A stretch of DNA of 30,566 bases. Source: CAZCJA01 sp964499015. Lineage in GTDB: Bacteria; Elusimicrobiota; Elusimicrobia; F11. This document shows, piece after piece, positions 1-8,507 of the stretch. Position numbers and translations under genes: made by a program. The stretch spans positions 1-30,566 of the forward strand of contig CAZCJA010000025.1 in assembly GCA_964499015.1 (NCBI GenBank), read 5' to 3'. The notes under the pieces were generated by a model. The model made no database searches and was not told the DNA's origin. It saw only the letters and a program-made list of their open reading frames with translations. How positions within the stretch are numbered: position 1 is the first letter of the stretch; the number at the start of each line of letters is the position of its first letter.

Positions 1-972
1 GCAATTAAAACCATTGTGACCGGCGGCACGGGCTTCATCGGGGCCGCGCTCGTCAAGAAATTAATCGCTTCCGGCCGCGACGTAACCGTTCTCGACAATA
101 ATTCCCGCGGCGCCAACCGCCGTCTCGATGATGTGAAAGGGAAATACGCATTCGTCGAAGCTGATATCCGCGATCCGAAAGCGGTCAATGAAGCCTTCAA
201 AGGCATGGATGCCGTGATTCACTTGGCGTTCGTAAACGGAACCGAATTTTTCTACACCAAACCGGAACTGGTTCTGGATGTCGGCGTGCGCGGAATGCTG
301 AATGTCCTCGATGCCTGCCGCACGCATAAAATCCCCGAACTTGTTTTAGCGTCCAGCTCCGAGGTTTACCAGTCGCCGCCAGTTGTGCCGACCGATGAAA
401 CCGTGCCGCTCATGATTCCCGATCCGTTGAATGCGCGTTATTCCTACGGTGGGGGCAAGTTGATCAGTGAACTCATGGCCATCAATTGGGGCCGCACCGG
501 CTTCAAACGCGTGATGATTTTCCGCCCGCACAACGTGTACGGTCCGGACATGGGTTGGGAGCATGTGATCCCGCAGTTTGTGCTGCGCACGATCGACTTG
601 ATTAAGCAGCATCCGTCCGGGAAGTTGCCGTTTAAGATTCAAGGCGACGGCCAGGAGTCGCGCGCGTTCATTCATATCGATGATTTTGTCGACGGCCTGA
701 TGCTTGTTTTGGAGAGGGGCGAACACATGAATATTTATCACATCGGAAATCCGGACGAGCGCCGGATCGCCGAAGTGGTGACGAAAGTCGCCGCCCATTT
801 TGGCCGCGAAGCCGAGATTATCAATGGACCGCCGGCCGCCGGCGGAACCAAAAGGCGCTGCCCGGATATCGGGAAGCTTAAGAAACTTGGATTTAAACCG
901 CGCATCTCTTTTGACGAAGGCCTCGGTTCTGTTGCAAACTGGTACAAAGACAATCTGAAACTCAAACCATGA
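1..972 (+). CDS. NAD-dependent epimerase/dehydratase (extended SDR), 5' partial
   Basis: Extended short-chain dehydrogenase of the sugar-nucleotide epimerase/dehydratase class. It probably oxidises, epimerises or dehydrates an NDP-sugar in the cytoplasm. The reading frame is open from base 1 (A-I-K-T-I-V-T-G-G-T-G-F-I-G), so the real start almost certainly lies upstream of the window; a GTG at 16 falls inside the first beta strand and is not credible. Counting from the first codon, the nucleotide-binding TGGTGFIG is at 7-14 and the catalytic YxxxK is YGGGK at 149-153, with the SSSEVY serine stretch before it. The C-terminal substrate-binding part carries the family's R-x-F-x-H-x-D-D-F element (RAFIHIDDF). 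Its stop overlaps the next start by four bases (ATGA). The class is secure; the exact substrate cannot be read from the sequence. Confidence 0.9.
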   Translation, partial: AIKTIVTGGTGFIGAALVKKLIASGRDVTVLDNNSRGANRRLDDVKGKYAFVEADIRDPKAVNEAFKGMDAVIHLAFVNGTEFFYTKPELVLDVGVRGMLNVLDACRTHKIPELVLASSSEVYQSPPVVPTDETVPLMIPDPLNARYSYGGGKLISELMAINWGRTGFKRVMIFRPHNVYGPDMGWEHVIPQFVLRTIDLIKQHPSGKLPFKIQGDGQESRAFIHIDDFVDGLMLVLERGEHMNIYHIGNPDERRIAEVVTKVAAHFGREAEIINGPPAAGGTKRRCPDIGKLKKLGFKPRISFDEGLGSVANWYKDNLKLKP

Positions 973-2225
973 CCAAAAAACTAAGCTACACTTCGCGCCC
1001 AATCAAGGGCTGCCAGATATGCGACGCCAAGAAATTGGAGTCCGTTTTGTTTGTGGGCTTTATTCCGCCCGTGAACACCATGCCGGCGGTGGGGTCAACA
1101 CCGGTGGAAGAGCCCGCGTATCCGCTTGAGCTGTTGCGCTGCCCAAAATGCACGCTGGTTCAGATTGGGCTTGAAGTGAACCCGAACATTCTCTTTCCGC
1201 CGGAATATCCCTATTTGAGCGCCAGCACTCGCATTCTTCGTGAGAATTTTGCCGATCTGTACAAAAAGACCAACGAGCTGATGAGTCTCAAGCCGTCTGA
1301 TTTGATTATTGACATTGGCTCCAACGACGGCACCCTTCTTTCCAACTTTAAAAACGGCGGTCACCGCGTGCTCGGCATCGAGCCGTCGCTGGCCTCACGT
1401 ATTGCCAATAAAAACGGCGTAAAAACGAAGATGGCCTTTTTCTCTGAGAAAACCGCCAAACAAGTTAAGAAAGAAACCGGCGCGGCGACGGTGGTGACGG
1501 CGGCCAACGTGTTCGCCCATATCGGCGACATCCATTCGGTGGTGAAAGGCATTGTCCACCTGCTTGCTCCGAACGGTGTGTTCATTTCGGAATCTCATTA
1601 TTTGCTGAGCTTGGTGGAAACCCTCCAGTACGACACGATTTATCACGAACATCTCCGCCATTACTCGTTGCGCAGTCTGATGTATTTGCTTGGCAAGCAA
1701 GGCCTCGAGGTGTTTCATGTGGAGCGCATTCCCACGCATGGCGGTTCGGTGCGCGTTTACTCGGCGCGGAAAGGGTCCCGCCCCGTGCAATCATCGGTCA
1801 AAGACTTATTGGCGGAGGAAGACGCCGCCGGTTTGACGGACGGGGCCGGCCTGGTGACGTTTCGCGAACGCGTCGTTCAATCCAAAATCGATTTGTACGC
1901 GTTGCTTGCCCCAATCAAAAAATCAGGAGCGCGCATTTACGGGATCGGCGCGCCCAGCCGAGCCAGCACGCTGCTGAATTACATAGGTCTCGATGACGGC
2001 ATTTTGGATGCGGTGATGGAGATCAAAACGTCGCACAAAGTGAACAAGTATATGCCGGGCACGCGCGTCCCAGTCTTAGATGAGGCTCTTTTGTACAAGA
2101 ACCAGCCGGAGTACGCGCTGCTGCTGTCCTGGCATATCACCAATGAATTGGTCGCGAACTTAAAGAAAAACGGCTACCGGGGAAAATTTATTACGCCCTT
2201 GCCCGAACCGCGTATCATTGGCTAG
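969..2225 (+). CDS. Sugar C-methyltransferase, class I SAM-dependent, zinc-binding N-terminus
   Basis: 418-residue protein with the three-part architecture of NDP-sugar C-methyltransferases (TylC3/NovU type). A zinc-binding N-terminus has C15-x2-C18 and C58-x2-C61. A Rossmann methyltransferase core has motif I around 112-124 (DIGSNDGTL). A C-terminal Methyltransf_14-type domain runs from about 250 to 410 and contains the GIGAPSRAST segment. The E-x-H-Y and YHEHLRHY stretches in the middle fit the active-site region of this family. The expected reaction is SAM-dependent C-methylation of a keto-deoxysugar nucleotide in the cytoplasm. It is coupled to the upstream epimerase (ATGA) and overlaps the next gene by eight bases, so epimerase, methyltransferase and oxidoreductase probably tailor one sugar. 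The family is clear; the position methylated is not. Confidence 0.88.
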   Translation: MTKKLSYTSRPIKGCQICDAKKLESVLFVGFIPPVNTMPAVGSTPVEEPAYPLELLRCPKCTLVQIGLEVNPNILFPPEYPYLSASTRILRENFADLYKKTNELMSLKPSDLIIDIGSNDGTLLSNFKNGGHRVLGIEPSLASRIANKNGVKTKMAFFSEKTAKQVKKETGAATVVTAANVFAHIGDIHSVVKGIVHLLAPNGVFISESHYLLSLVETLQYDTIYHEHLRHYSLRSLMYLLGKQGLEVFHVERIPTHGGSVRVYSARKGSRPVQSSVKDLLAEEDAAGLTDGAGLVTFRERVVQSKIDLYALLAPIKKSGARIYGIGAPSRASTLLNYIGLDDGILDAVMEIKTSHKVNKYMPGTRVPVLDEALLYKNQPEYALLLSWHITNELVANLKKNGYRGKFITPLPEPRIIG

Positions 2226-3186
2226 CAAAACTTTCCAGATCGGCATTATTGGCCGCCATTTCGGCAGCAACGTTCACGCCGCCGCCTTTCGCTTAAGCAA
2301 TCGTTGCGATGTCATCGCCAACGCTTCCCGCAACTGGAAAAGCATCGTTGAAAATCCAGAGATCGACGCCATCTCGATTGCCGTTCCGCCGCAAGCTCAG
2401 AGTGAAATCGCCCGCCGCGCCCTCGAACTCAAAAAGCACGTTCTCCTTGAAAAGCCCGCCACCGCCGACCGCTTGGCGGCCGTCGCGCTGCTTGAGCTCG
2501 CGCAAAAAAACCATGTGACAGCGATGATCGATTTTGAACTGCCGTTCATGAAAACATGGATCGACGCGAAAAAACGGTTGGACGACGGCGAAATCGGCCG
2601 GCTTGAAAATGTGCAGATCACATGGAAGACGCTCAGCTACTCCAAAGGCGAGTTTGACGCGTCATGGAAATTCAACACGGCGCTGGGCGGCGGCATGCTG
2701 AGCAATTTCGGCTCCCACGTTTTTAATTACGTCGAACATTTTTTTGGCCGCGTTCAGACGGTCCGCTGCGAGCGGCAGTTCATCACTCACAGCGGGAAAA
2801 TTCGGCTGGATGTGGCGCTGAACCTTAATCTTCAAACCCGCGGCAAAGTGCCCGTTACCATTAAGATGGACGCTCGCGGTACCAAGCCGCTGCACCGCAT
2901 TGAAATTATCGGCAACCGCGGCACGCTGACTTTGGAAAACACGGCCAGCGATTATGTGAGCGGTTTTGTCTTGAAAAAGGGTCGCGAGATCATCGCCACG
3001 GAAAAGCATGCGTCCGAACATGGCGATGGCCGCATTTGGGCGGTCCACCAGGTGATCAATCGTTTTTTAGAAAGCGCGGAAACGGGCAAGCTCAATTCGC
3101 CGTCTCTTTTTGAGGCGGTGCGCAGCGAGGAATTAATTGAATTGGCCGCAAAAGCCGATGCGAGCAATCAAGAGGTGCCCGCTTAA
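2218..3186 (+). CDS. Gfo/Idh/MocA family oxidoreductase, short Rossmann domain
   Basis: 322-residue NAD(P)-dependent oxidoreductase. The N-terminal Rossmann part starts with IGIIGRHFG (8-16), and the family lysine is in EKP (78-80, HVLLEKPA). The C-terminal alpha/beta domain contains GGGMLSNFGSH, matching the usual G-G-x-x-x-D/N-x-G-x-H catalytic segment. The start is TTG at 2218, inside the last codons of the methyltransferase; no better-placed ATG exists before the nucleotide-binding strand. The region between the second strand and the DAISIAVPP strand is about 15-20 residues shorter than I expect for this family. The likely role is keto-sugar reduction or oxidation in the same sugar pathway as its upstream neighbours. 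The substrate is unknown. Confidence 0.85.
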   Translation: MASKTFQIGIIGRHFGSNVHAAAFRLSNRCDVIANASRNWKSIVENPEIDAISIAVPPQAQSEIARRALELKKHVLLEKPATADRLAAVALLELAQKNHVTAMIDFELPFMKTWIDAKKRLDDGEIGRLENVQITWKTLSYSKGEFDASWKFNTALGGGMLSNFGSHVFNYVEHFFGRVQTVRCERQFITHSGKIRLDVALNLNLQTRGKVPVTIKMDARGTKPLHRIEIIGNRGTLTLENTASDYVSGFVLKKGREIIATEKHASEHGDGRIWAVHQVINRFLESAETGKLNSPSLFEAVRSEELIELAAKADASNQEVPA

Positions 3187-3884
3187 TGGCGACGCTCGAT
3201 ATCGTCATCCCGGTTTACAACGAAGGAGAGGCGATCGTCGCGGTGCTTGATGCGATCGAACGCGAAGTGCACACGGATTGTCGGGTGCTTCTCTGCTACG
3301 ATCACGCCGGCGATACAACGTTGGGCGCCATTTCCAGCCGCAAGTCGAAATTTCCGATTGTCCCGGTAAAAAACGAGGGGCAAGGCGCGCATGGCGCCGT
3401 GATGTCGGGTTTCAAAAAAAGCGACGCTGCTGCCATTTTGGTTTTGCCGGCCGATGATGATTACAACCAGCCGATCATCAACAAAATGGTCGAGAAATTC
3501 AAAGGCGGCTGTGAAATCGTCTGTGCGAGCCGTTTTATGCCGGAAGGAAGCATGAAAGGCTGTCCGTTGCTTAAACAAATTTTGGTACGGGTTGGAAATT
3601 ATCTGCTTTATCACCTCGCCGGGATGCCCACCCACGACGCCTCCAACGGATTTCGTCTTTTCTCAAAACGAGTTGTAAATACTATTGAAATTGAATCAAA
3701 GGCAGGGTTCACTTACAGCATTGAATACATGGTGAAATGCCACCGTTTGGGCTGGAAGATCTGCGAAGTCCCGGCGCAATGGCATGAGCGAACAAGCGGA
3801 AAAAGCCGCTTTAAACTCTTTAAATGGCTCCCGGGATATCTCAAATGGTTCTTCTACGCCTTTCAAACACGCTTAACGCGCTAG
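3186..3884 (+). CDS. Glycosyltransferase family 2 (dolichol/polyprenyl-phosphate sugar transferase type)
   Basis: 232-residue GT-A fold glycosyltransferase. The N-terminus DIVIPVYNEGE (5-15) is the GT2 nucleotide-binding strand, and the metal-binding acidic cluster is ADDD at 89-92 followed by YNQP. A later segment (DASNGFRLFS, then TYSIEYMVKCHRLGWKICEVP) matches DPM1/GtrB-like enzymes that charge a polyprenyl phosphate or transfer one sugar at the inner face of the membrane. There is no C-terminal membrane pair, so it resembles the soluble DPM1 form. It starts at an ATG sharing one base with the previous stop (TAATG). Its 3' end overlaps the GT-C-like membrane protein, an arrangement that would suit a pair in which this enzyme makes a polyprenyl-linked sugar donor and the membrane protein uses it. 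Confidence 0.88.
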   Translation: MATLDIVIPVYNEGEAIVAVLDAIEREVHTDCRVLLCYDHAGDTTLGAISSRKSKFPIVPVKNEGQGAHGAVMSGFKKSDAAAILVLPADDDYNQPIINKMVEKFKGGCEIVCASRFMPEGSMKGCPLLKQILVRVGNYLLYHLAGMPTHDASNGFRLFSKRVVNTIEIESKAGFTYSIEYMVKCHRLGWKICEVPAQWHERTSGKSRFKLFKWLPGYLKWFFYAFQTRLTR

Positions 3885-5071
3885 CACGCTGGCGCTACAT
3901 AAGTCTGGGCATCTTTGTGGCTGCGGTGGCGACACGCGTGCTCGGGCTCTACTTGGGCGGTACGCGCGCGGACGAAGATGGCGCTTATTTGACGATGGCG
4001 CGCAATTTCATCGACGGCCACGGCATCGCGCTGCATCAAGTTGAATTTGGCTGGACCTATTCTTGGCTGCCGCCCGGCATGTCGATGCTGCAGATTGTTT
4101 TTCTTAAGTTGTTTGACGACGTCTATCTGCCGCTGCGCGTTTTCTTTATATCGCTCACCGCCTTATCGATAGTTTGTTTCTTTCATCTCGCCAGGCGTTT
4201 GTTTGTCCAGCCCGCACCCGCTCTGTTGGCCACATTTATTTTGCTGCTGTACCCGCCGCAATGGTTTTGGGGTTCGCGCATCAATCCACACATGTATGCG
4301 ATGGCCGGCGTGCTTATCTGTCTTTATCTGCTGTTTCTTGCATGGGAGCGTCGTTCGTTGCTGCTCCCGGCTCTTATCGGTGTTTATTGGGCGACCATCA
4401 CGCTGATGCGGGCTGAGTTTGCGCTTGGTATCTGCGTATTTGCGCTGACGAGTTTGTTGGCGTGCGAAAATAAAAAACAGGCTTTTCTGTGCGCGGCATT
4501 GCTTGTGGCCGGTTTTATATTGGGCATGGCGCCGTGGGTCGCGCGCAATTACCGCCTGCACGGCGCTTTCGTGCTGGTGTCGACAAACTATGGGGACAAT
4601 GTATGGAAAGCCTATAACCCCGCCTATGAATTCAAGGGGGAAGACATTCCATTTACGCCGGATATATTGGAACGGATGGTCGCCGAAAAAAATGAAGTTG
4701 CCCGTGCGGAAATCCTCACGACCGAGGCCAAAGCCTTCATGAAAGCCAACCCGGGCCGAGTCGTTCGCAACGTGGCGGGAAACTTCGTGAATTTCTGGCG
4801 TCCTTGGATATCGGGGCGAGTGGCCTCGGGGGCGGAGCAATGGCTATACACGCTTTCCTACTTGCCGATTTTTATCCTGTTTGTGTGGGGACTGTTTCTC
4901 GTTCCGTGGCGGAATCCATTTTGGCTAGCGGTGGCCGGCCTCCTGTTCTATAAGAACGCCATTAATCTGCCTTTTTACGTTATCGTTCTGTTTCGAGAAG
5001 TCGTTATGCCGTTGATTATCTTAATAGCGGTTCTCCCGTTGGCCAGAAACCGTATAATGGAAAACCAATGA
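3845..5071 (+). CDS. Polytopic membrane glycosyltransferase, GT39/ArnT-like (GT-C fold)
   Basis: Multi-pass membrane protein of about 408 residues, roughly nine to ten hydrophobic spans. After the first span comes RADEDGAYL (41-49). An acidic pair in the first periplasmic loop, followed by aromatic and small residues, is the hallmark of GT-C transferases that use polyprenyl-phosphate sugars (PMT/ArnT/GT39 class). It would act in the inner membrane with its active site facing the periplasm. I chose ATG 3845 rather than 3824, which would enlarge the overlap with the upstream GT2 gene; even so the overlap is 40 bases, the largest between same-strand neighbours here. It ends with ATGA coupling to the next gene. 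The assignment rests on topology and the acidic motif, not overall similarity, so O-antigen ligase or polymerase roles are not excluded. Confidence 0.72.
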   Translation: MVLLRLSNTLNALARWRYISLGIFVAAVATRVLGLYLGGTRADEDGAYLTMARNFIDGHGIALHQVEFGWTYSWLPPGMSMLQIVFLKLFDDVYLPLRVFFISLTALSIVCFFHLARRLFVQPAPALLATFILLLYPPQWFWGSRINPHMYAMAGVLICLYLLFLAWERRSLLLPALIGVYWATITLMRAEFALGICVFALTSLLACENKKQAFLCAALLVAGFILGMAPWVARNYRLHGAFVLVSTNYGDNVWKAYNPAYEFKGEDIPFTPDILERMVAEKNEVARAEILTTEAKAFMKANPGRVVRNVAGNFVNFWRPWISGRVASGAEQWLYTLSYLPIFILFVWGLFLVPWRNPFWLAVAGLLFYKNAINLPFYVIVLFREVVMPLIILIAVLPLARNRIMENQ

Positions 5072-6414
5072 ACAACCAGGCCGCCCCTAAGAGCGTCTGC
5101 GTTGTCGGGCTCGGCTACATCGGGCTTCCGACCGCTTCCATGTTTGCCACCAATGGCTACCGCGTCAGCGGTTCTCCCGTGCACGTGCATGGCGTCGACA
5201 TTAATTCAAAAATAATCGAACGCCTAAAGAAAGGCATCGTTCACATCAAAGAGCCGGGCCTCGAAACCGTCGTCAAGGCGGCGATCACCTCCGGCAATCT
5301 CGACATCGGCACCAAGCCGGTGCCTTCCGACGTTTTTATTATCGCCGTTCCGACTCCGCATCAGGAAGAGCCCGGCCAAGCGCCGACCGCCGACATGCGG
5401 TTTGTTAAAAGCGCCATGGAATCCATTTTGCCGCACCTAAGGAAAGGCAACCTGGTCATTCTTGAATCCACCTCTCCGCCCGGCACAACGGAAAAGCTGA
5501 TCATTCCGATGATTAAAGAAGCGGGTTTCGAACCGGGCAGGGACGTGGGCGTCGCCTATTGTCCCGAACGCGTTATTCCGGGGAAAACCATGAAGGAGTT
5601 GATTAGCAATGACCGCATCATTGGGGCGATCAGCGAATCATGGGCGGAAATGGCGAAACAGCTTTATCGCTCGTTTGTTTCTGGTGAAATTTTCCTGACC
5701 GATCCGACCACCGCTGAAATGGTGAAGCTCGTCGAAAATACCTATCGCGACGTAAACATCGCCTTCGCCAATGAAATTGCCATGCTATGCGAAAAATTAA
5801 AAATCAGCGTCTGGGACGTGGTGCAGATGGCCAATCGCCATCCGCGCGTGAATATTCACAATCCGGGCCCCGGTGTGGGCGGACATTGCATCTCGGTTGA
5901 TCCCTGGTTTTTGGTGGGGGATTTTCCGAACGATACGCCATTGATCCGCACCGCGCGCGAAACAAACGATAATATGCCGAACAACGTGGTTAAAATAATC
6001 AAAAGTCTGTTGAACGGGAAAACGTCCGGTAAGATCGCTATTTTGGGCATCGCCTACAAAGCCAACGTAGACGACAAACGCCAATCTCCGGCGGTACAAA
6101 TTGTCGAGAAACTGCGGAGAGAGTTTAAATCGTTCGAGCTGGCGGTACATGATCCGCACGTCCCTCAGGAATATTTCCCTGCGTTGGAGCCAGACCTTAA
6201 AAAAGTTTTGAATGGGGCGGACTTGGCGGTGATCTTGACGGGGCATGACGCGTACAAAATCATCGAACCCAACGAGGCGGCGGGCCTGATGAAGACACGG
6301 CTGATTTTCGATACGCACAATATTTTAAAGGCGCAGCGCTGGGTGCCGGCGGGCTTTACGTTAAAGATACTCGGCAACGGCAACCAGTCGGACAAAAAGG
6401 TGAAATCCAAATGA
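5068..6414 (+). CDS. wecC: UDP-N-acetyl-D-mannosamine dehydrogenase (WecC type)
   Basis: 448-residue UDP-sugar 6-dehydrogenase, oxidising UDP-ManNAc to UDP-ManNAcA with two NAD. The sequence closely follows the WecC signature: GLGYIGLPTA (14-23), VPTP (94-97), LESTSPPGT (132-140), AYCPERV (163-169), and K220 and N224 in the TAEMVKLVENTYRD stretch. The catalytic cysteine is C274 in GVGGHCISVDPWF. The third domain (GIAYKANVDDKRQSPA) closes the uridine site. About eight extra residues (SGSPVHVH, near 34-41) lie before the GVDIN strand where WecC normally has a short turn. It starts with ATGA coupling to the membrane transferase and ends the same way. No WecB-type 2-epimerase is visible here, so UDP-ManNAc must come from elsewhere, or the enzyme may act on UDP-GlcNAc like WbpA. 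Confidence 0.9.
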   Translation: MNNQAAPKSVCVVGLGYIGLPTASMFATNGYRVSGSPVHVHGVDINSKIIERLKKGIVHIKEPGLETVVKAAITSGNLDIGTKPVPSDVFIIAVPTPHQEEPGQAPTADMRFVKSAMESILPHLRKGNLVILESTSPPGTTEKLIIPMIKEAGFEPGRDVGVAYCPERVIPGKTMKELISNDRIIGAISESWAEMAKQLYRSFVSGEIFLTDPTTAEMVKLVENTYRDVNIAFANEIAMLCEKLKISVWDVVQMANRHPRVNIHNPGPGVGGHCISVDPWFLVGDFPNDTPLIRTARETNDNMPNNVVKIIKSLLNGKTSGKIAILGIAYKANVDDKRQSPAVQIVEKLRREFKSFELAVHDPHVPQEYFPALEPDLKKVLNGADLAVILTGHDAYKIIEPNEAAGLMKTRLIFDTHNILKAQRWVPAGFTLKILGNGNQSDKKVKSK

Positions 6415-8507
6415 AGCAAGTTTTCTTGCGCAAAGGCTCAATTCTGATTGAAGACGTTCCGGCTCCAGCGCGTCAGCCCAATAATATTTTGGTGGAAATC
6501 ACGCACAGCGTTATATCGACGGGCACCGAGCTCTCGACCATCAAAAACTCGGGGGCGCTTCGCCCCGAACGGGCGGCGAAAGCGTGGGAATCACTTAAGG
6601 TGCGCGGCATTACCCGCACGATGGATTTAATCAAGGAAAAAATGGAGTCGCTTGAGCCGCTCGGCTATTCCTGTGCCGGCAAAGTCATTGCGGTCGGCGC
6701 AAACGTCCTTAAATTTAAAATCGGCGATCGCGTCGCTTGCGGCGGCGCGGGTTGGGCCAATCATGCGGAGATCGTTTCCGTTCCGGAGAATTTGGCCGCG
6801 CCTGTTCCGGACGAGGTTCCCGACCGTCTGGCCGCATACACGACCATCGGCGCGATTGCACTTCAAGGCGTGCGCCGCGCTGATGTCCGCCTGGGGGAAA
6901 CGGTCTGTGTGATCGGGCTTGGTCTCATAGGACAATTAACGGTCCAGCTATTGGAAGCGGCCGGATGCACGGTCATCGGCCTTGACACGGATTTAACCCG
7001 CACGGGAGCCAATGGCGTCACAACCACAAGTGAACTTATAAAGCGCGTACAACATGTGACTGGTGGCCATGGCGTCGACGCCACGCTGCTCACCGCGTCC
7101 ACCGCCAGCAGCGACCCCGTGAATTTAGCGTTCGATGTTACCCGCAAAAAAGGCCGCATTGTCGTGGTCGGCGCTGTGGGCATGGAACTGAAGCGTTCAC
7201 CGTTCTATGAGAAAGAGCAAGATTTTTTGATTTCCTGTTCCTACGGGCCGGGACGCTACGATCCAGACTATGAAGTGAAGGGCAATGATTATCCCTATGC
7301 GTACGTTCGCTGGACCGAGAATCGCAATATGCGCGGCTTTTTGGACTTGGTCGCGCGGCAGCAAATCAATGTGGAGCCGTTGATCGGCATTGAAGTGCCG
7401 CTGGCGCGGGCCGCCGAAGCCTACGACCAATTGGCAAACGGCGCCAAACCGCTTTCTGTCTTGCTGACATCCGCCCCGGATAAGGCCGCCCAATCTCGGG
7501 TCATTATTCAGTCTCCGCCGGTTCCACCGATTCATGGCCGGGCAAAAATTGCCCTGATTGGCCTGGGGGAATTCGTTCGTTCCACGCATATACCGAATCT
7601 CAAACGTCTTTCAGAAAGCGTTGAAATATATGGAGTTTGTTCCCAGCGGGGTGACGTGGCCGCGGCGGCAAGCAAACGGCTTAAAGCAACGATCACAACC
7701 ACCGAGCCCCAGGAACTATTGAAGAACCCGGCGGTGGATGCGGTTATGATCACGACCCGCCATCACTTGCATGCGCAAATGGCGGAAGAGGCGCTGAAGG
7801 CCGGCAAACACGTTTTCTTGGAAAAACCGCTGGCGCTGACCGAAGCCGAAGTGGATTCATTGGAAAAAACCATGTCCGGCCTGCGTCAGACGCCCGTTTT
7901 CATCGTTGGCTTTAACCGCCGCTTCGCGCCGTTGATCACGACGCTCAAAGAGCGGATCAACGGCCGCAAATCGCCGCTGGTGGCGACCTATCGTGTGAAC
8001 GCGGCGCCTTTGCCGAGCGGCCATTGGGGAAAAACAGACCAAGGCGGGGGCCGTTTGCGCGGCGAAGCCTGTCATATGATCGATTTGTTCCGCCATTTGA
8101 CCGGTTCTCCGCTTAAAGAAATGACCCTTCATCCCGTGAACGGCGCCGATTCGAACCTGATCCGTCCCGATGAAAACTTTTCCGCCGATTTCGTTTACGA
8201 AGACGGCTCGCTTTGCCACTTGGTCTATACGACGCTCGGGCACAGCCAGCTCGCCAAGGAATATCTGGAAGTGCACGCCGATGGCCAGAGCTATGTATTG
8301 GACGACTTCACCAGCCTCGGAATGTATGACGCCAAGGTCCAGGAAATCGACGGGCGCCAGGACAAAGGCCATACCGAAATTCTGCACACGTTTTTTGACG
8401 CGATCAAAAAAGGGCGTTCGTTCCCAATCCCCTGGGACGAATTGAAAGAAACCACGCTTGCCGCCGTGCAGCTGCACAACGCGGCCTGGGGAATTCTTCC
8501 TGAATGA
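6411..8507 (+). CDS. Bi-domain oxidoreductase: zinc-type ADH fused to Gfo/Idh/MocA
   Basis: 698-residue two-enzyme protein. Residues 1-355 form a medium-chain alcohol dehydrogenase-like half with GLGLIG (169-174) as the nucleotide-binding turn; the four-cysteine structural zinc loop is missing. A proline-rich linker (near 366-375) joins a Gfo/Idh/MocA half beginning with IALIGLGEF (380-388), with EKP at 471-473 and an R-G-E-A-C-H-M-I-D segment for the catalytic region. This architecture is a recognised family often next to heparinase II/III proteins in glycan loci, and a heparinase follows here with a four-base overlap. The two halves may catalyse consecutive redox steps on one sugar, or one half may be structural. 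The junction has no internal start codon or SD, so it is a true fusion. The substrate is unknown. Confidence 0.9.
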   Translation: MKQVFLRKGSILIEDVPAPARQPNNILVEITHSVISTGTELSTIKNSGALRPERAAKAWESLKVRGITRTMDLIKEKMESLEPLGYSCAGKVIAVGANVLKFKIGDRVACGGAGWANHAEIVSVPENLAAPVPDEVPDRLAAYTTIGAIALQGVRRADVRLGETVCVIGLGLIGQLTVQLLEAAGCTVIGLDTDLTRTGANGVTTTSELIKRVQHVTGGHGVDATLLTASTASSDPVNLAFDVTRKKGRIVVVGAVGMELKRSPFYEKEQDFLISCSYGPGRYDPDYEVKGNDYPYAYVRWTENRNMRGFLDLVARQQINVEPLIGIEVPLARAAEAYDQLANGAKPLSVLLTSAPDKAAQSRVIIQSPPVPPIHGRAKIALIGLGEFVRSTHIPNLKRLSESVEIYGVCSQRGDVAAAASKRLKATITTTEPQELLKNPAVDAVMITTRHHLHAQMAEEALKAGKHVFLEKPLALTEAEVDSLEKTMSGLRQTPVFIVGFNRRFAPLITTLKERINGRKSPLVATYRVNAAPLPSGHWGKTDQGGGRLRGEACHMIDLFRHLTGSPLKEMTLHPVNGADSNLIRPDENFSADFVYEDGSLCHLVYTTLGHSQLAKEYLEVHADGQSYVLDDFTSLGMYDAKVQEIDGRQDKGHTEILHTFFDAIKKGRSFPIPWDELKETTLAAVQLHNAAWGILPE

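Noticed and set aside
2503..2510. Seven-A run, considered as a phase-variable tract (another at about 3413-3419)
   Set aside because: Seven bases is short for phase variation and both genes are in frame; such runs are expected by chance.
6411..8507. The ADH-Gfo/Idh/MocA gene as two genes joined by an error
   Set aside because: The frame is continuous, the linker has no SD or start codon, and this two-domain architecture is a known family near heparinase genes.
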